Shown here: positions 52,779 to 61,145 of the stretch, in pieces
Layout of the letters: each line of letters starts with the position of its first letter
Position numbering within the stretch: the stretch's first letter is position 1
DNA from: Flavobacterium sp. HSC-32F16
GTDB lineage: Bacteria; Bacteroidota; Bacteroidia; Flavobacteriales; Flavobacteriaceae
DNA length: 64,000 bases
Assembly (NCBI RefSeq): GCF_024171645.1
Contig: NZ_JALKAC010000006.1
Location: 1-64,000, forward strand
Reading direction: 5' to 3'
Position numbers and translations under genes: made by a program
The notes under the pieces: generated by a model
What the model was told of the DNA's origin: nothing
The model's database searches: none
The model's input: only the letters and a program-made list of their open reading frames with translations

Positions 52779-53903
52779 ATGAAGGAAATAAAGGAAATTC
52801 TTAAAGCTTATTCACAAGCAAAGTCCGAAGGAAAGAAAACAGCTTTGGCGACAGTTGTTAAAGTTGAAGGATCATCATACAGACAGCCGGGAGCCCGTAT
52901 GCTGGTTACAGAAGAAGGACAGCTTACCGGTGCCATAAGCGGTGGATGCCTGGAAGGAGATGCACTTCGAAAAGCGCTGCTTTCAATCAACCAAAAACAA
53001 AATAAACTTATTACTTACAATACCAATAATGAAGATGATATCGAATTAGGCTTACAGCTTGGATGCAACGGAATTGTTCATATTTTGTTTGAATATATAG
53101 AAGATGAAGAGCCAAATAATCCGATACAGCTTTTACAACAACTAGAACTAGAAAGAAAAGAAGCCGTAATTGTTACCGTTTTTTCAATAAAAAGAAATGC
53201 GCAGCAAATAGGAACCGCATTATTTTTTAGAAAAGACAGTCCGGTTTTAAGCTATAAAAATGATGTTTTACATTTAATTTCTGATGTCAATGAAATATTA
53301 CACACTAAAACTTCAATAGTAAAAAAGCTGTCAGAAGAAAACAACAGTGAAGCTTTAATCGAATATATAAAACCACCAATATCTCTTGTAATTGCCGGCG
53401 CTGGAAACGATGTACAGCCTTTGGTAAAAATGACTTCAATTTTGGGCTGGAAAATTACCATTGGCGACGGCCGTGCGACCCATGCCATAGAAAAAAGATT
53501 TCCCAAAGCAGATATTGTACAAGCTGTAAAACCGGAACAATTTTTAGAAAATATCGTAATCGACGAACAAACTTATTTCGTTTTGATGACGCACAATTAC
53601 AAATACGATTTAGCGATTTTAAAAACATTATTAAAAACCAATTGTTGTTACATTGGAATCCTTGGCCCCAAAACGAAATTAAACCGAATGCTGGATGATC
53701 TTCAAAATGAAGGAATAAAGGTCAGCGATGAACAATTAGAACGCATTTACAGCCCTGTAGGTTTAGATATTGGAGCCGAAACTTCTGAAGAAATTGCACT
53801 TTCAATTGTTTCAGAAATCAAAGCCTTTTCAGCAGGAAAAAAGGGAACATTCTTAAGATATAAGCTGGGAAAAATACACGATGAAATTCATTATGGAGAA
53901 TAA
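52779..53903 (+). CDS. XdhC-family molybdenum cofactor maturation protein
   Basis: 374 residues from MKEIKEIL; an upstream TTG at 52758 is in frame but less likely. The XdhC N-domain (ALATVVKVEGSSYRQPGARM, then GAISGGCLEGD) and the C-terminal Rossmann domain (LVIAGAGNDVQPLVKMTSILGW; GILGPKTKLNRMLDDL) are complete. XdhC/PaoD binds molybdenum cofactor, protects it during sulfuration, and inserts it into an xanthine-oxidase-family enzyme, here the PaoABC-like enzyme 2.3 kb downstream. It overlaps the MocA-like gene by 11 bp. Confidence 0.9.
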   Translation: MKEIKEILKAYSQAKSEGKKTALATVVKVEGSSYRQPGARMLVTEEGQLTGAISGGCLEGDALRKALLSINQKQNKLITYNTNNEDDIELGLQLGCNGIVHILFEYIEDEEPNNPIQLLQQLELERKEAVIVTVFSIKRNAQQIGTALFFRKDSPVLSYKNDVLHLISDVNEILHTKTSIVKKLSEENNSEALIEYIKPPISLVIAGAGNDVQPLVKMTSILGWKITIGDGRATHAIEKRFPKADIVQAVKPEQFLENIVIDEQTYFVLMTHNYKYDLAILKTLLKTNCCYIGILGPKTKLNRMLDDLQNEGIKVSDEQLERIYSPVGLDIGAETSEEIALSIVSEIKAFSAGKKGTFLRYKLGKIHDEIHYGE

Positions 53904-54495
53904 ATTTCAAAATAAAACAGCGATTATTATTTTGGCAGCCGGAAGTTCTTCCCGATTAGGACGTCCGAAACAATTGCTGGAATATAAGGAATCAACACTT
54001 CTAAAAAATACAATTTCAGAAGCCCTAAAAGTACACGCTGCATTTGTAATTGTTGTTATGGGAGCCAATAATGAAATAATAGGAAAAGAATTAAATCCTG
54101 CCGAAATAATAACTTGTTTCAACGCAGATTGGGAAACCGGAATGGCATCCTCTATTGTAAAAGGATTAAATGAATTATTGCTTTTAAATCCAGATTGCAA
54201 AGAATGTATTCTAGCTGTTTGTGATCAGCCTTTTGTTACCAATTTAGTTTTCGAAAATTTAATCAGCGAATACCATAAAACAGGAAAAGGAATTATCGCT
54301 TCTTCATATTCTGAAACTTTAGGAACACCAGTTTTATTTCATAAAAAATATTTCGATGAATTGCTGGATTTGAAAGGACAGGAAGGAGCAAAGAAACTTA
54401 TTAGGAAATATGCTGAAGACGTTATTTCTATTCCTTTTGAGAAAGGCAATATTGATATTGATACCGAGGAAGATTATAACAAGCTTTTTGAATAG
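53893..54495 (+). CDS. MocA-like molybdenum cofactor cytidylyltransferase
   Basis: 200 residues from MENKFQNKT; an ATG 12 nt upstream is an alternative. The nucleotidyltransferase loop IILAAGSSSRLGRPKQLL and the later CDQPF (metal-binding Asp region) and GTPVLF segments identify the MobA/MocA group. MocA makes the cytosine-dinucleotide form of the cofactor used by xanthine-oxidase-family enzymes such as PaoABC. Overlap with XdhC shows a shared operon. Confidence 0.87.
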   Translation: MENKFQNKTAIIILAAGSSSRLGRPKQLLEYKESTLLKNTISEALKVHAAFVIVVMGANNEIIGKELNPAEIITCFNADWETGMASSIVKGLNELLLLNPDCKECILAVCDQPFVTNLVFENLISEYHKTGKGIIASSYSETLGTPVLFHKKYFDELLDLKGQEGAKKLIRKYAEDVISIPFEKGNIDIDTEEDYNKLFE

Positions 54496-54497
54496 AG

Positions 54498-54660
54498 GTT
54501 CAAAGGTACAAAGCGACAAAGGTTCAGAGGTTTAGTTTGTCATTCCTCTAAATGACAAACCGAGTTTTATAAGAAAAGAAAAAAATCTGCTAAATCTGCA
54601 GAATCTGCGTGAAACAAAAAACTTTGCACCTCTGCGACTTTGCGAGATTATTTCTCAAAA
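54498..54660. repeat. Mixed simple repeats between mocA-like and desulfurase genes
   Basis: Words AGGTTCAAAGGTACAAAGCG, CTGCTAAATCTGCAGAATCT and CTCTGCGACTTTGCGAGA occur in a row. The three belong to three different repeat types of the window. They may also act as a shared terminator for the convergent genes. Confidence 0.5.
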
Positions 54661-54670
54661 CAAAAAAAAC

Positions 54671-55822
54671 TTAGTGCCTTAGCGACTTAGCGGCAAATTC
54701 TCTCGCCAAAGCCAAAACCCGTTCAACCGCAATATCAATTTCTTCTAAAGTTGTGAATTTCCCCACACTAAAACGAATAGAATTCAAAGCCTCTTCATCA
54801 GATAATCCCATTGCTTTTAAAACATGCGAAGGTTCAGAAGTTACCGCAGAACACGATGCTCCATTTGAAACTGAAATATTCCCTAAAGCCATAATAAGCT
54901 GTTCAGAATTTACGCCCGGAAAACAAATATTGGAAGTATTATAAATTCGGTTTTGAATATTTCCATTTATAAAAGAACCTTCAAATTGCAGTAAACCAGA
55001 TTCCAGTTTGTTTCGTAATAAATTAATTCTATTTAAATCTTTTTCTATTTCATTTACAGCTATTTCCGATGCTTTACCTAAACCAATAATTCCCGGAACG
55101 TTTAATGTGCCGCTTCTTAATTTTCTCTGTTGTCCACCGCCAATAATTTGCGAAAGCAGTTTTACTTTGGCTTTCGCCGAAACATACAAAGCGCCAATTC
55201 CTTTTGGTCCATAAAATTTATGTGCAGACAATGCCAAAAGATCAATTCCTAAAGCTTTTACATCCATCGGAATTTTTCCAACTCCTTGAGTAGCATCACA
55301 TAAAAACAATACATTTTTTCTTTTAAGTAATGCAGAAATTTCACTGACATTTTGAATGACACCAGTTTCATTATTAGAAAGCATTCCTATGAAAACCAGC
55401 GTTTTATCTGTAATAATTTCACTTAAAAGATTAAGATCTAAAAGTCCGTCCTGACTAACAGGCAAATAACTTATTTCAAAACCAATACTTTCCATAAAAG
55501 TGCAAGTTTCGAGTACCGCTTTGTGTTCTGTTTCAATGGTAACGATATGTTTTCGATCTTGTTCTGCCAAACCTTTAATTGCTAAATTAATCGCTTCTGT
55601 TGCACCAGAAGTAAAAATGATCTCTTCGGGATCAGCATTAATTAAATCAGCAACTTGCCACGCAGCATTTTCTACAGCTTCATTTACTGTCAATCCTGCA
55701 ATATGCTGACTTGTGGAATTAGCATAAAAATCGGTGAAATAAGGAAGCATAGCTTCTAGAACGCGTTCATCAACACGAGTTGTAGCATTATTATCGAGAT
55801 AAATATTTTGTTGATTTGGCAT
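54671..55822 (-). CDS. Cysteine desulfurase (NifS/IscS type)
   Basis: 383 residues from MPNQQNIYLDNNATT; an ATG ten codons earlier is less likely. PLP lysine K202 (SAHKFYGPKG), catalytic loop Cys C324 (SNGASCSAVT), aspartate CDATQG near 176. It delivers sulfur from cysteine. In this position, between XdhC/MocA and the molybdo-enzyme genes, it probably sulfurates the molybdenum cofactor, a role cysteine desulfurases play for xanthine-oxidase-family enzymes. It is on the opposite strand. General Fe-S assembly is the alternative. Confidence 0.9.
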   Translation of the reverse strand: MPNQQNIYLDNNATTRVDERVLEAMLPYFTDFYANSTSQHIAGLTVNEAVENAAWQVADLINADPEEIIFTSGATEAINLAIKGLAEQDRKHIVTIETEHKAVLETCTFMESIGFEISYLPVSQDGLLDLNLLSEIITDKTLVFIGMLSNNETGVIQNVSEISALLKRKNVLFLCDATQGVGKIPMDVKALGIDLLALSAHKFYGPKGIGALYVSAKAKVKLLSQIIGGGQQRKLRSGTLNVPGIIGLGKASEIAVNEIEKDLNRINLLRNKLESGLLQFEGSFINGNIQNRIYNTSNICFPGVNSEQLIMALGNISVSNGASCSAVTSEPSHVLKAMGLSDEEALNSIRFSVGKFTTLEEIDIAVERVLALAREFAAKSLRH

Positions 55823-55852
55823 AAATAAAAGCTTAGTCTTGTAAAAGTACAA

Positions 55853-56163
55853 TTTTCAGAATAAAGAATAAAGGAGCTTGATAGGTGTTTTTTAACGGAA
55901 AGACCGCAAAGTATTTTTCTCCTAGTTATCTATAGAAAACACAAAGTTCGCAAAGCTTTGTGTAGATGAAGCTTTGCGAACTTTGCGTTTTTTGTAAAAC
56001 CTAGCTTAAAAAAACTTTGCGTGCTTCGCGGTTAAATCTCGAAGTGAAATTGTAATTATTCTAAATAAGAGTAATGTTTGAATTTCATAACTTTTTGTGA
56101 TTTAAGTTGATTAAATTTGTTAGAATGACAAAAGTGAATTTGCTAATTTAACAAATAGACTGA
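55853..56163. other. Gap between desulfurase and paoA-like genes
   Basis: 311 bases without genes, mostly filled by a CGCAAAG hairpin family member (55888-56036). Promoters of both divergent genes must lie here, but none is clear. Confidence 0.5.
55888..56036. repeat. Intergenic hairpin, CGCAAAG family
   Basis: The inner hairpin has perfect 15-bp arms CAAAGTTCGCAAAGC (55942-55956) and GCTTTGCGAACTTTG (55971-55985). Outer words GACCGCAAAG and CTTCGCGGTTAAA extend it. Confidence 0.65.
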
Positions 56164-56802
56164 ATGGATTCTAAGAAAACAAATCAGAATAAAGTAACTC
56201 CGGAAGATTCAAATTCGCGTCGGGACTTTATAAAAAAATCAGGACTTTTTACCGCTCTTGCTTTGGCACCGCCTTCATTGGTAATGGCTTCAGACAAGAA
56301 ATGGGATGAAAAAATAGCGGAGTACTTAGAGACCGTTCCGCTTTCTATTGAAGTAAATGGTAAAAAACACAATCTTAACATCGAACCGAGAACTACTTTA
56401 CTGGACTTGTTAAGAGAACAATTACAGCTTACAGGTACCAAAAAAGGCTGCGATCACGGTCAGTGCGGCGCGTGTACCGTTCACGTAAACGGAACGAGAA
56501 TATTATCGTGCCTGACTTTGGCTTCTATGCAGCAAAATGCACAGGTGACAACAATTGAAGGACTTTCAAAAGGAAAAAAACTGCATCCCATGCAGGAAGC
56601 GTTTATCAAACATGACGGTTTTCAGTGCGGTTATTGCACACCGGGACAAATCATGTCGGGAATTGCTTGTATAAAAGAAGGTCACGCAAATAGCAGGGAA
56701 GAAATTAGTGAATATATGAGTGGTAATATCTGCCGTTGTGGCGCTTATCACAACATCGTTGATGCTATAACAGAAGTGAAGGAAGGAGGGAAGGAACTAT
56801 GA
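56164..56802 (+). CDS. paoA: PaoA/YagT-like [2Fe-2S] subunit of aldehyde oxidoreductase
   Basis: 212 residues. A twin-arginine signal (SRRDFIKKSGLFTALALAPP, residues 18-37) directs the folded complex to the periplasm. Two [2Fe-2S] clusters: C96, C101, C104, C116 (plant-type) and C155, C158, C190, C192 (xanthine-oxidase type). It is the electron-transfer subunit of a PaoABC-type enzyme. The stop overlaps the start of the FAD subunit by 4 bp. Confidence 0.92.
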   Translation: MDSKKTNQNKVTPEDSNSRRDFIKKSGLFTALALAPPSLVMASDKKWDEKIAEYLETVPLSIEVNGKKHNLNIEPRTTLLDLLREQLQLTGTKKGCDHGQCGACTVHVNGTRILSCLTLASMQQNAQVTTIEGLSKGKKLHPMQEAFIKHDGFQCGYCTPGQIMSGIACIKEGHANSREEISEYMSGNICRCGAYHNIVDAITEVKEGGKEL

Positions 56803-57779
56803 AAAATTTTCAAATAATTAGAGCATTATCCTCGGGTTCCGCGGTAACCAATATCAGTAAAGAAAAAGAAGCAATGTTTATTGCGGGAGGAACCAATCTG
56901 GTGGATTTAATGAAAAAGAACGTAGTTGCTCCAGAAAAACTGGTTGACATTAACGGACTTGATCTTAAAAAAATAGAATTTTTAAAAGGAAAAGTTTCAA
57001 TTGGCGCTTTGGCAAAAAACAGTCAGGTTGCCGAAGATGCTTCTATAAAAGAAAAACACCCTTTGCTGGCTTTGGCTTTAGCAGCGGGCGCATCGCAGCA
57101 AATCAGACACATGGCGACAGTTGGTGGCAACATGCTTCAAAAAACGCGTTGTTCGTATTTTTATAATACAGATATGCCCTGTAATAAAAGAACACCAAAA
57201 AGCGGCTGTGGCGCGATTGGCGGCTCAAACAGAATGCATGCGATTTTTGGCGCTTCAGACAGCTGTATTGCCGTTCATCCAAGCGATATGTGTGTAGCTT
57301 TGGCTGCATTAGACGCACAGGTTTTGGTGGAAGGGCCAAAAGGAAAACGACAAATTAAATTTACCGATTTTCATCGACTTCCTGGAAATACGCCCGAAAA
57401 AGACAATACTTTAGATGTTAAAGAATTAATTACTTCCGTTGAAATTCCTGATAATAATTTTACTAAAAATGTTCATTATTTAAAAGTCCGTGACAGAACG
57501 AGTTATGCTTTTGCATTGGTTTCAGTCGCTGTGGCTTTGGACTTAAAAAATAATGAGATAAAAGATGTTAAACTGGCAATGGGCGGTGTCGCTCATAAAC
57601 CGTGGAGATTAACAGAAGCAGAGGATTTTCTGAAGGGAAAAGCAGTTTCAGAAGAAACATTTCGACAAGCGGCCAATTTAGCAATGAAAGGCGCTAGAGG
57701 ATACGGTGATAATGATTTTAAAATTACACTTGGAGCCAATGCCATAACAGAAGCACTTACAATAGCAGCATCAAAATAA
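56799..57779 (+). CDS. paoB: PaoB/YagS-like FAD subunit
   Basis: 326 residues. FAD-binding PCMH-type domain with FIAGGTNLVDLMKKN and TVGGNMLQ loops. Between them and the C-terminal CO-dehydrogenase-flavoprotein domain are C118, C128, C137 and C156 (KTRCSYFYNTDMPCNK, SGCGAIGG), the extra 4Fe-4S cluster known from PaoB and absent in ordinary xanthine oxidases. No signal of its own; it should travel with PaoA through the Tat path. Second gene of the operon. Confidence 0.92.
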   Translation: MKNFQIIRALSSGSAVTNISKEKEAMFIAGGTNLVDLMKKNVVAPEKLVDINGLDLKKIEFLKGKVSIGALAKNSQVAEDASIKEKHPLLALALAAGASQQIRHMATVGGNMLQKTRCSYFYNTDMPCNKRTPKSGCGAIGGSNRMHAIFGASDSCIAVHPSDMCVALAALDAQVLVEGPKGKRQIKFTDFHRLPGNTPEKDNTLDVKELITSVEIPDNNFTKNVHYLKVRDRTSYAFALVSVAVALDLKNNEIKDVKLAMGGVAHKPWRLTEAEDFLKGKAVSEETFRQAANLAMKGARGYGDNDFKITLGANAITEALTIAASK

Positions 57780-57787
57780 TTAGAATT

Positions 57788-59992
57788 ATGAGCAAGACAA
57801 GTAATATTAATAGAGTTGACGGATTTGCTAAAGTAACAGGTTCAGCAACTTATTCGGCAGAATATAAAACTGCTGGTGTTGTTTACGCCTGTTTGGTTGG
57901 AAGCACGATTGCGAAAGGAAGAATCAAAACCATTGATACTAAAAAAGCAGAATGGGCGCCAGGAGTTTTGGCGGTTATTACGCATTTAAACGTAGATAAA
58001 CCTGTCGGTTACGAAAAAGCAAAAGACAAACATAATTTTGGTCAGCCGCTGCAGATTTTTAAAGATGATTCGGTTTTGTATTACGATCAGCCAATTGCTT
58101 TGGTCGTTGCCGATACTTTCGAACGTATGCAATATGCAGCGAGTTTAATTAAAGCGGATTATTTTAAAGAAGAACATTCGACTGAATTAAAAAAAGCAGC
58201 AGATAAAGAGAAAAAAGTAGAAACAGATAAAGGAAATGATTACCATCGCGGTGAACATGACGGATATAAAAATGCAGAAGTAGTTTTAGAGGCCGAATAT
58301 ACGATTCCAACAGAAGTTCATAACCCGATGGAATTGGCGAATATTATTGCGAAATGGGACGGAAATAAACCGATTTTATATACTAAAAGTCAAGGTGTTG
58401 AAGGAACAAGAAAAAGTGTTGCCGGAGTTTTTGGAGTTCCGGTTGAAGATGTTGAGGTTCATTCTGAATATCTTGGTGGTGCTTTTGGAATGGGATTACA
58501 CACTTGGCCGTATGAAATTGCAGCTTTAATTGGTTCTAAGAAATTAAACCGTCCTGTAAAATTAGTTTTACACCGTGAACAAATGTTTACCAATGTTGGT
58601 TTCAGACCTTATACGATTCAGAAAATGGGTCTTGGTGCAACAAAAGCTGGTAAATTGACGGGATTGACTCATGAAGCAGTTGCCATGACTTCAAGTTATG
58701 AGGATTTTATGGAAGGAACCGTAAACATGTCACGATTTATTTATGATTGTGCTAATGTTTCTACTCGTTATAGAATTGTGCCTTTGGATACCTGCACACC
58801 AATCTGGATGCGCGGTCCGGGAGAAGCTACGGGGTCTTTTGCCTTAGAATCTGCTATGGATGAATTGGCGCATAAATTAAATATGGATCCAATTGAATTC
58901 CGCAAACTCAATTATGCCGAAAAAGATCAGGAACAAAATAAACCGTGGAGCAGTAAATATCTTCTGGAATGTTACGAAGGCGGAATGGAACGCATTGGCT
59001 GGAAAAACCGTAAAAATGAACCCGGTTCTGTCAAAGAAGGAAACTGGCTGGTGGGTTACGGAATGGGAACGGGAACTTTCGGCTGTTACAGAAGCCCGAC
59101 CTCTGTAAAAGCAAAATTTTTACCAGATGGAAATTTAGTGCTTCAATGCAGTGTCAACGATATGGGACCCGGAACAGCAACCATGATGACGGCGATTGGT
59201 GCCGAAATTACAGGTCTTCCTGCTGAAAACGTCATTATTGAAATGGGAAAAAGCGGATTGCCAAAAGGTCCAACGCAAGGAGGATCTGCAACGACTTCGT
59301 CTGTTGGTTCTGCAGTTCACGATTCGTGTAATTTGTTAGTTAGTAAAGTATTGGAATTGGCAACACAGAATCCGATTTTTAAAGGAATTGGCATTACGGA
59401 TTTAACTTTTGAAAATGGTTTAATTGCTGCTAAAAAAGATAAAACAAAAACGATTGCTTTAACTTCTTTACTAACCGCTAATAAATTAGAAGGATTAGAA
59501 GTTGAAAATCTCTCAAAAGGGGTGGAAGAAGCGAAGAAATATTCGATTTATTCGTTTTCAGTTCACTTTGTAAAAGTATTAGTGAATCCGAATTTAGGGA
59601 AAATACGATTGGCGCATGTTGTTTCTTGTGCCGATATTGGAACGGTTATTAACCAAAAAACGTCAGCTGGACAAATGTACGGCGGTGCAGTAGGAGGTAT
59701 CGGAATGGGATTAATGGAAGCGTTGGAAATTGATCATCGTTTTGGCCGTCCAATAAACAACAATTTCGCTGATTACCATGTTCCCGTAAATGCCGATATT
59801 GAAAAACAAGAAGTATTTTTCGTCAATAAAAAAGACCCAATCAGCAATCCAATGGGAACAAAAGGTCTTGGTGAAACGGCTTTGGTCGGAATGGCGCCTG
59901 CAATTGCAAATGCCGTTTTTAATGCAACCGGAAAACGTGTACGAGATTTACCAATTACATTGGATAAAATTATAGAAACGGTTAAGGTTTAA
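57788..59992 (+). CDS. paoC: PaoC/YagR-like molybdopterin subunit
   Basis: 734 residues. The molybdopterin-binding domains of the xanthine-oxidase family are complete: GFAKVTGSATYSAEY, the GGAFGMGLHTWPYE loop, MRGPGEATGSFALES, and the catalytic base E696 in TKGLGETALVGMAPA. Together with PaoA and PaoB it forms a periplasmic aldehyde oxidoreductase, which in E. coli oxidises aromatic aldehydes. The substrate here is unknown; aldehydes from plant cell-wall material are plausible given the neighbouring pectin genes (inference). Confidence 0.92.
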   Translation: MSKTSNINRVDGFAKVTGSATYSAEYKTAGVVYACLVGSTIAKGRIKTIDTKKAEWAPGVLAVITHLNVDKPVGYEKAKDKHNFGQPLQIFKDDSVLYYDQPIALVVADTFERMQYAASLIKADYFKEEHSTELKKAADKEKKVETDKGNDYHRGEHDGYKNAEVVLEAEYTIPTEVHNPMELANIIAKWDGNKPILYTKSQGVEGTRKSVAGVFGVPVEDVEVHSEYLGGAFGMGLHTWPYEIAALIGSKKLNRPVKLVLHREQMFTNVGFRPYTIQKMGLGATKAGKLTGLTHEAVAMTSSYEDFMEGTVNMSRFIYDCANVSTRYRIVPLDTCTPIWMRGPGEATGSFALESAMDELAHKLNMDPIEFRKLNYAEKDQEQNKPWSSKYLLECYEGGMERIGWKNRKNEPGSVKEGNWLVGYGMGTGTFGCYRSPTSVKAKFLPDGNLVLQCSVNDMGPGTATMMTAIGAEITGLPAENVIIEMGKSGLPKGPTQGGSATTSSVGSAVHDSCNLLVSKVLELATQNPIFKGIGITDLTFENGLIAAKKDKTKTIALTSLLTANKLEGLEVENLSKGVEEAKKYSIYSFSVHFVKVLVNPNLGKIRLAHVVSCADIGTVINQKTSAGQMYGGAVGGIGMGLMEALEIDHRFGRPINNNFADYHVPVNADIEKQEVFFVNKKDPISNPMGTKGLGETALVGMAPAIANAVFNATGKRVRDLPITLDKIIETVKV

Positions 59993-60000
59993 AACAAAAA

Positions 60001-60028
60001 AGAGACATTGAAAAATGTCTTTTTTTTT
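60001..60028 (+). terminator. Terminator after paoC
   Basis: AGACATT-gaaa-AATGTCT hairpin (60003-60020) and T tail. Its 20-bp core is repeated exactly at 60423-60442. Confidence 0.85.
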
Positions 60029-60050
60029 GCGCCGTTATTTTAAAATATAA

Positions 60051-60388
60051 CCCGTGGTTTCAACCACGGGTATGCGTGATCGTGTTTTGATTTCGTCCCC
60101 GTGGTTGAAACCACGGGTTATGTCTGCAAAGGATTGTGTTTGTAAATGCGAAGAAACTTATTTAAACAAAAAAGGGATTTATTTTTTTCGATTCCTATTT
60201 TCAAATATAGCCCGTGGTTTCAACCACGGGGATAAGGGATCATGTTTTGATTGCGTCCCCGTGGTTGAAACCACGGGTTATGTCTGCAAAGGATTGTGTT
60301 GTTAATACGAGGAGATTTATTTAAACAAAAAAGGGATTTATTTTTTTGATTCCTATTTTCAAATATAGCCCTTGGTTTCAACCACGGG
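60051..60388. repeat. REP-like palindrome array, five units
   Basis: Units at 60051-60070, 60098-60117, 60211-60230, 60258-60277 and 60369-60388. Each is CCCGTGGTTTCAACCACGGG or its reverse complement: 9-bp stem, 2-nt turn. They alternate in orientation, and the pair plus its flanks is repeated with a period of about 158-160 bp (unit 5 is a partial third copy with one changed base). Such inverted pairs are typical of REP elements moved by REP-associated transposases. Confidence 0.85.
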
Positions 60389-60418
60389 GAGCAATGCATA
60401 TAGATATAGAGAATAATA

Positions 60419-60448
60419 AAAGAGAGACATTGAAAAATGTCTCTCTTT
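60419..60448. terminator. Bidirectional terminator, duplicate copy
   Basis: AAAGAGAGACATT (60419-60431) pairs with AATGTCTCTCTTT (60436-60448), GAAA loop. It serves the DUF2911 gene on the minus strand and copies the hairpin behind paoC. Confidence 0.85.
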
Positions 60449-60470
60449 TAGATATCGAAAAAACGATCAA

Positions 60471-61034
60471 TTATTTAACCGTAATTGGTAATTCAACCGT
60501 TGTTTTATCCCAACCAATAACTAAATTAGCAATGTTACCTTGACTTGTAAAAGCAATAGATAAAGCTTCGATAGTTTCGTTTACCGATTTAACAGGAACA
60601 GAAACTCTAACTACGTCTTTGCTTTCGTCATAAGCATAACCTCCCCATAAATCCAATTCTTTATTGATGATAATAGTCCATTTGTCTTTTTCTGGAATAG
60701 CAAATAAACTGTAGTATCCAGCTGGTACTTTTTTACCGCCAATTGTTACGTCTTTGTAGAATTTGATTTCTGTATTTTCATTGGCACCAACTCTCCAAAC
60801 TTCTCCAAACTTAACTATATCTCCAAAAATAGTTCTTCCTTTTACAGAAGGTCTAGCATAAGTAACTTTAACAACTGGATTTGGATTGTCAGTTTTTTTG
60901 AATTTAACTGCTTTGTTTGGGAAATAAGAAATATCAACCGGACTAGCATCAAGCGGAGCAAATTTTACCACATCTTGAGCCTGAACTGTAACAGCAGTAA
61001 ATAAAATAACTGCCAATAAACATAATTTTTTCAT
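60471..61034 (-). CDS. DUF2911 secreted protein
   Basis: 187 residues with signal peptide (TVQAQ, about 20). The DUF2911 core is clear: VKVTYARPSVKGRTIFGDIV, KFGEVWRVGANENTEIKFYK, VPAGYYSLFAIPEKDKWTII and the beta-rich C-terminal half. The family is widespread in Bacteroidetes, beta-sandwich-like, with unknown function. Monocistronic: terminator behind it and 111 bp before it to the GH2 gene. Confidence 0.9.
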   Translation of the reverse strand: MKKLCLLAVILFTAVTVQAQDVVKFAPLDASPVDISYFPNKAVKFKKTDNPNPVVKVTYARPSVKGRTIFGDIVKFGEVWRVGANENTEIKFYKDVTIGGKKVPAGYYSLFAIPEKDKWTIIINKELDLWGGYAYDESKDVVRVSVPVKSVNETIEALSIAFTSQGNIANLVIGWDKTTVELPITVK

Positions 61035-61145
61035 AAGATTACAATTTTTAGAATAACTACAAAGTAAGCTAATAATGAAGAAAAATCATATAATTCTAAT
61101 TTGTTTTTTGTTAATGAATTGATAATACTCTTTCATCTTTCCTCT

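Larger units (their letters stand above)
59993..60470. other. Gap holding the REP-like palindrome array
   Basis: 478 bases with no credible gene; frames that cross it are made by the repeats. Contents: a terminator hairpin, five palindromes, and a second copy of the same terminator. Confidence 0.75.

Noticed and set aside
60051..60388. CRISPR array
   Set aside because: The repeats are self-complementary and alternate in orientation, the intervening sequences are themselves repeated, and no cas gene is present.
60054..60543. Small genes across the palindrome array
   Set aside because: The frames are made by the repeats and by the antisense of the DUF2911 gene; the translations contain repeat-derived segments and no domain.
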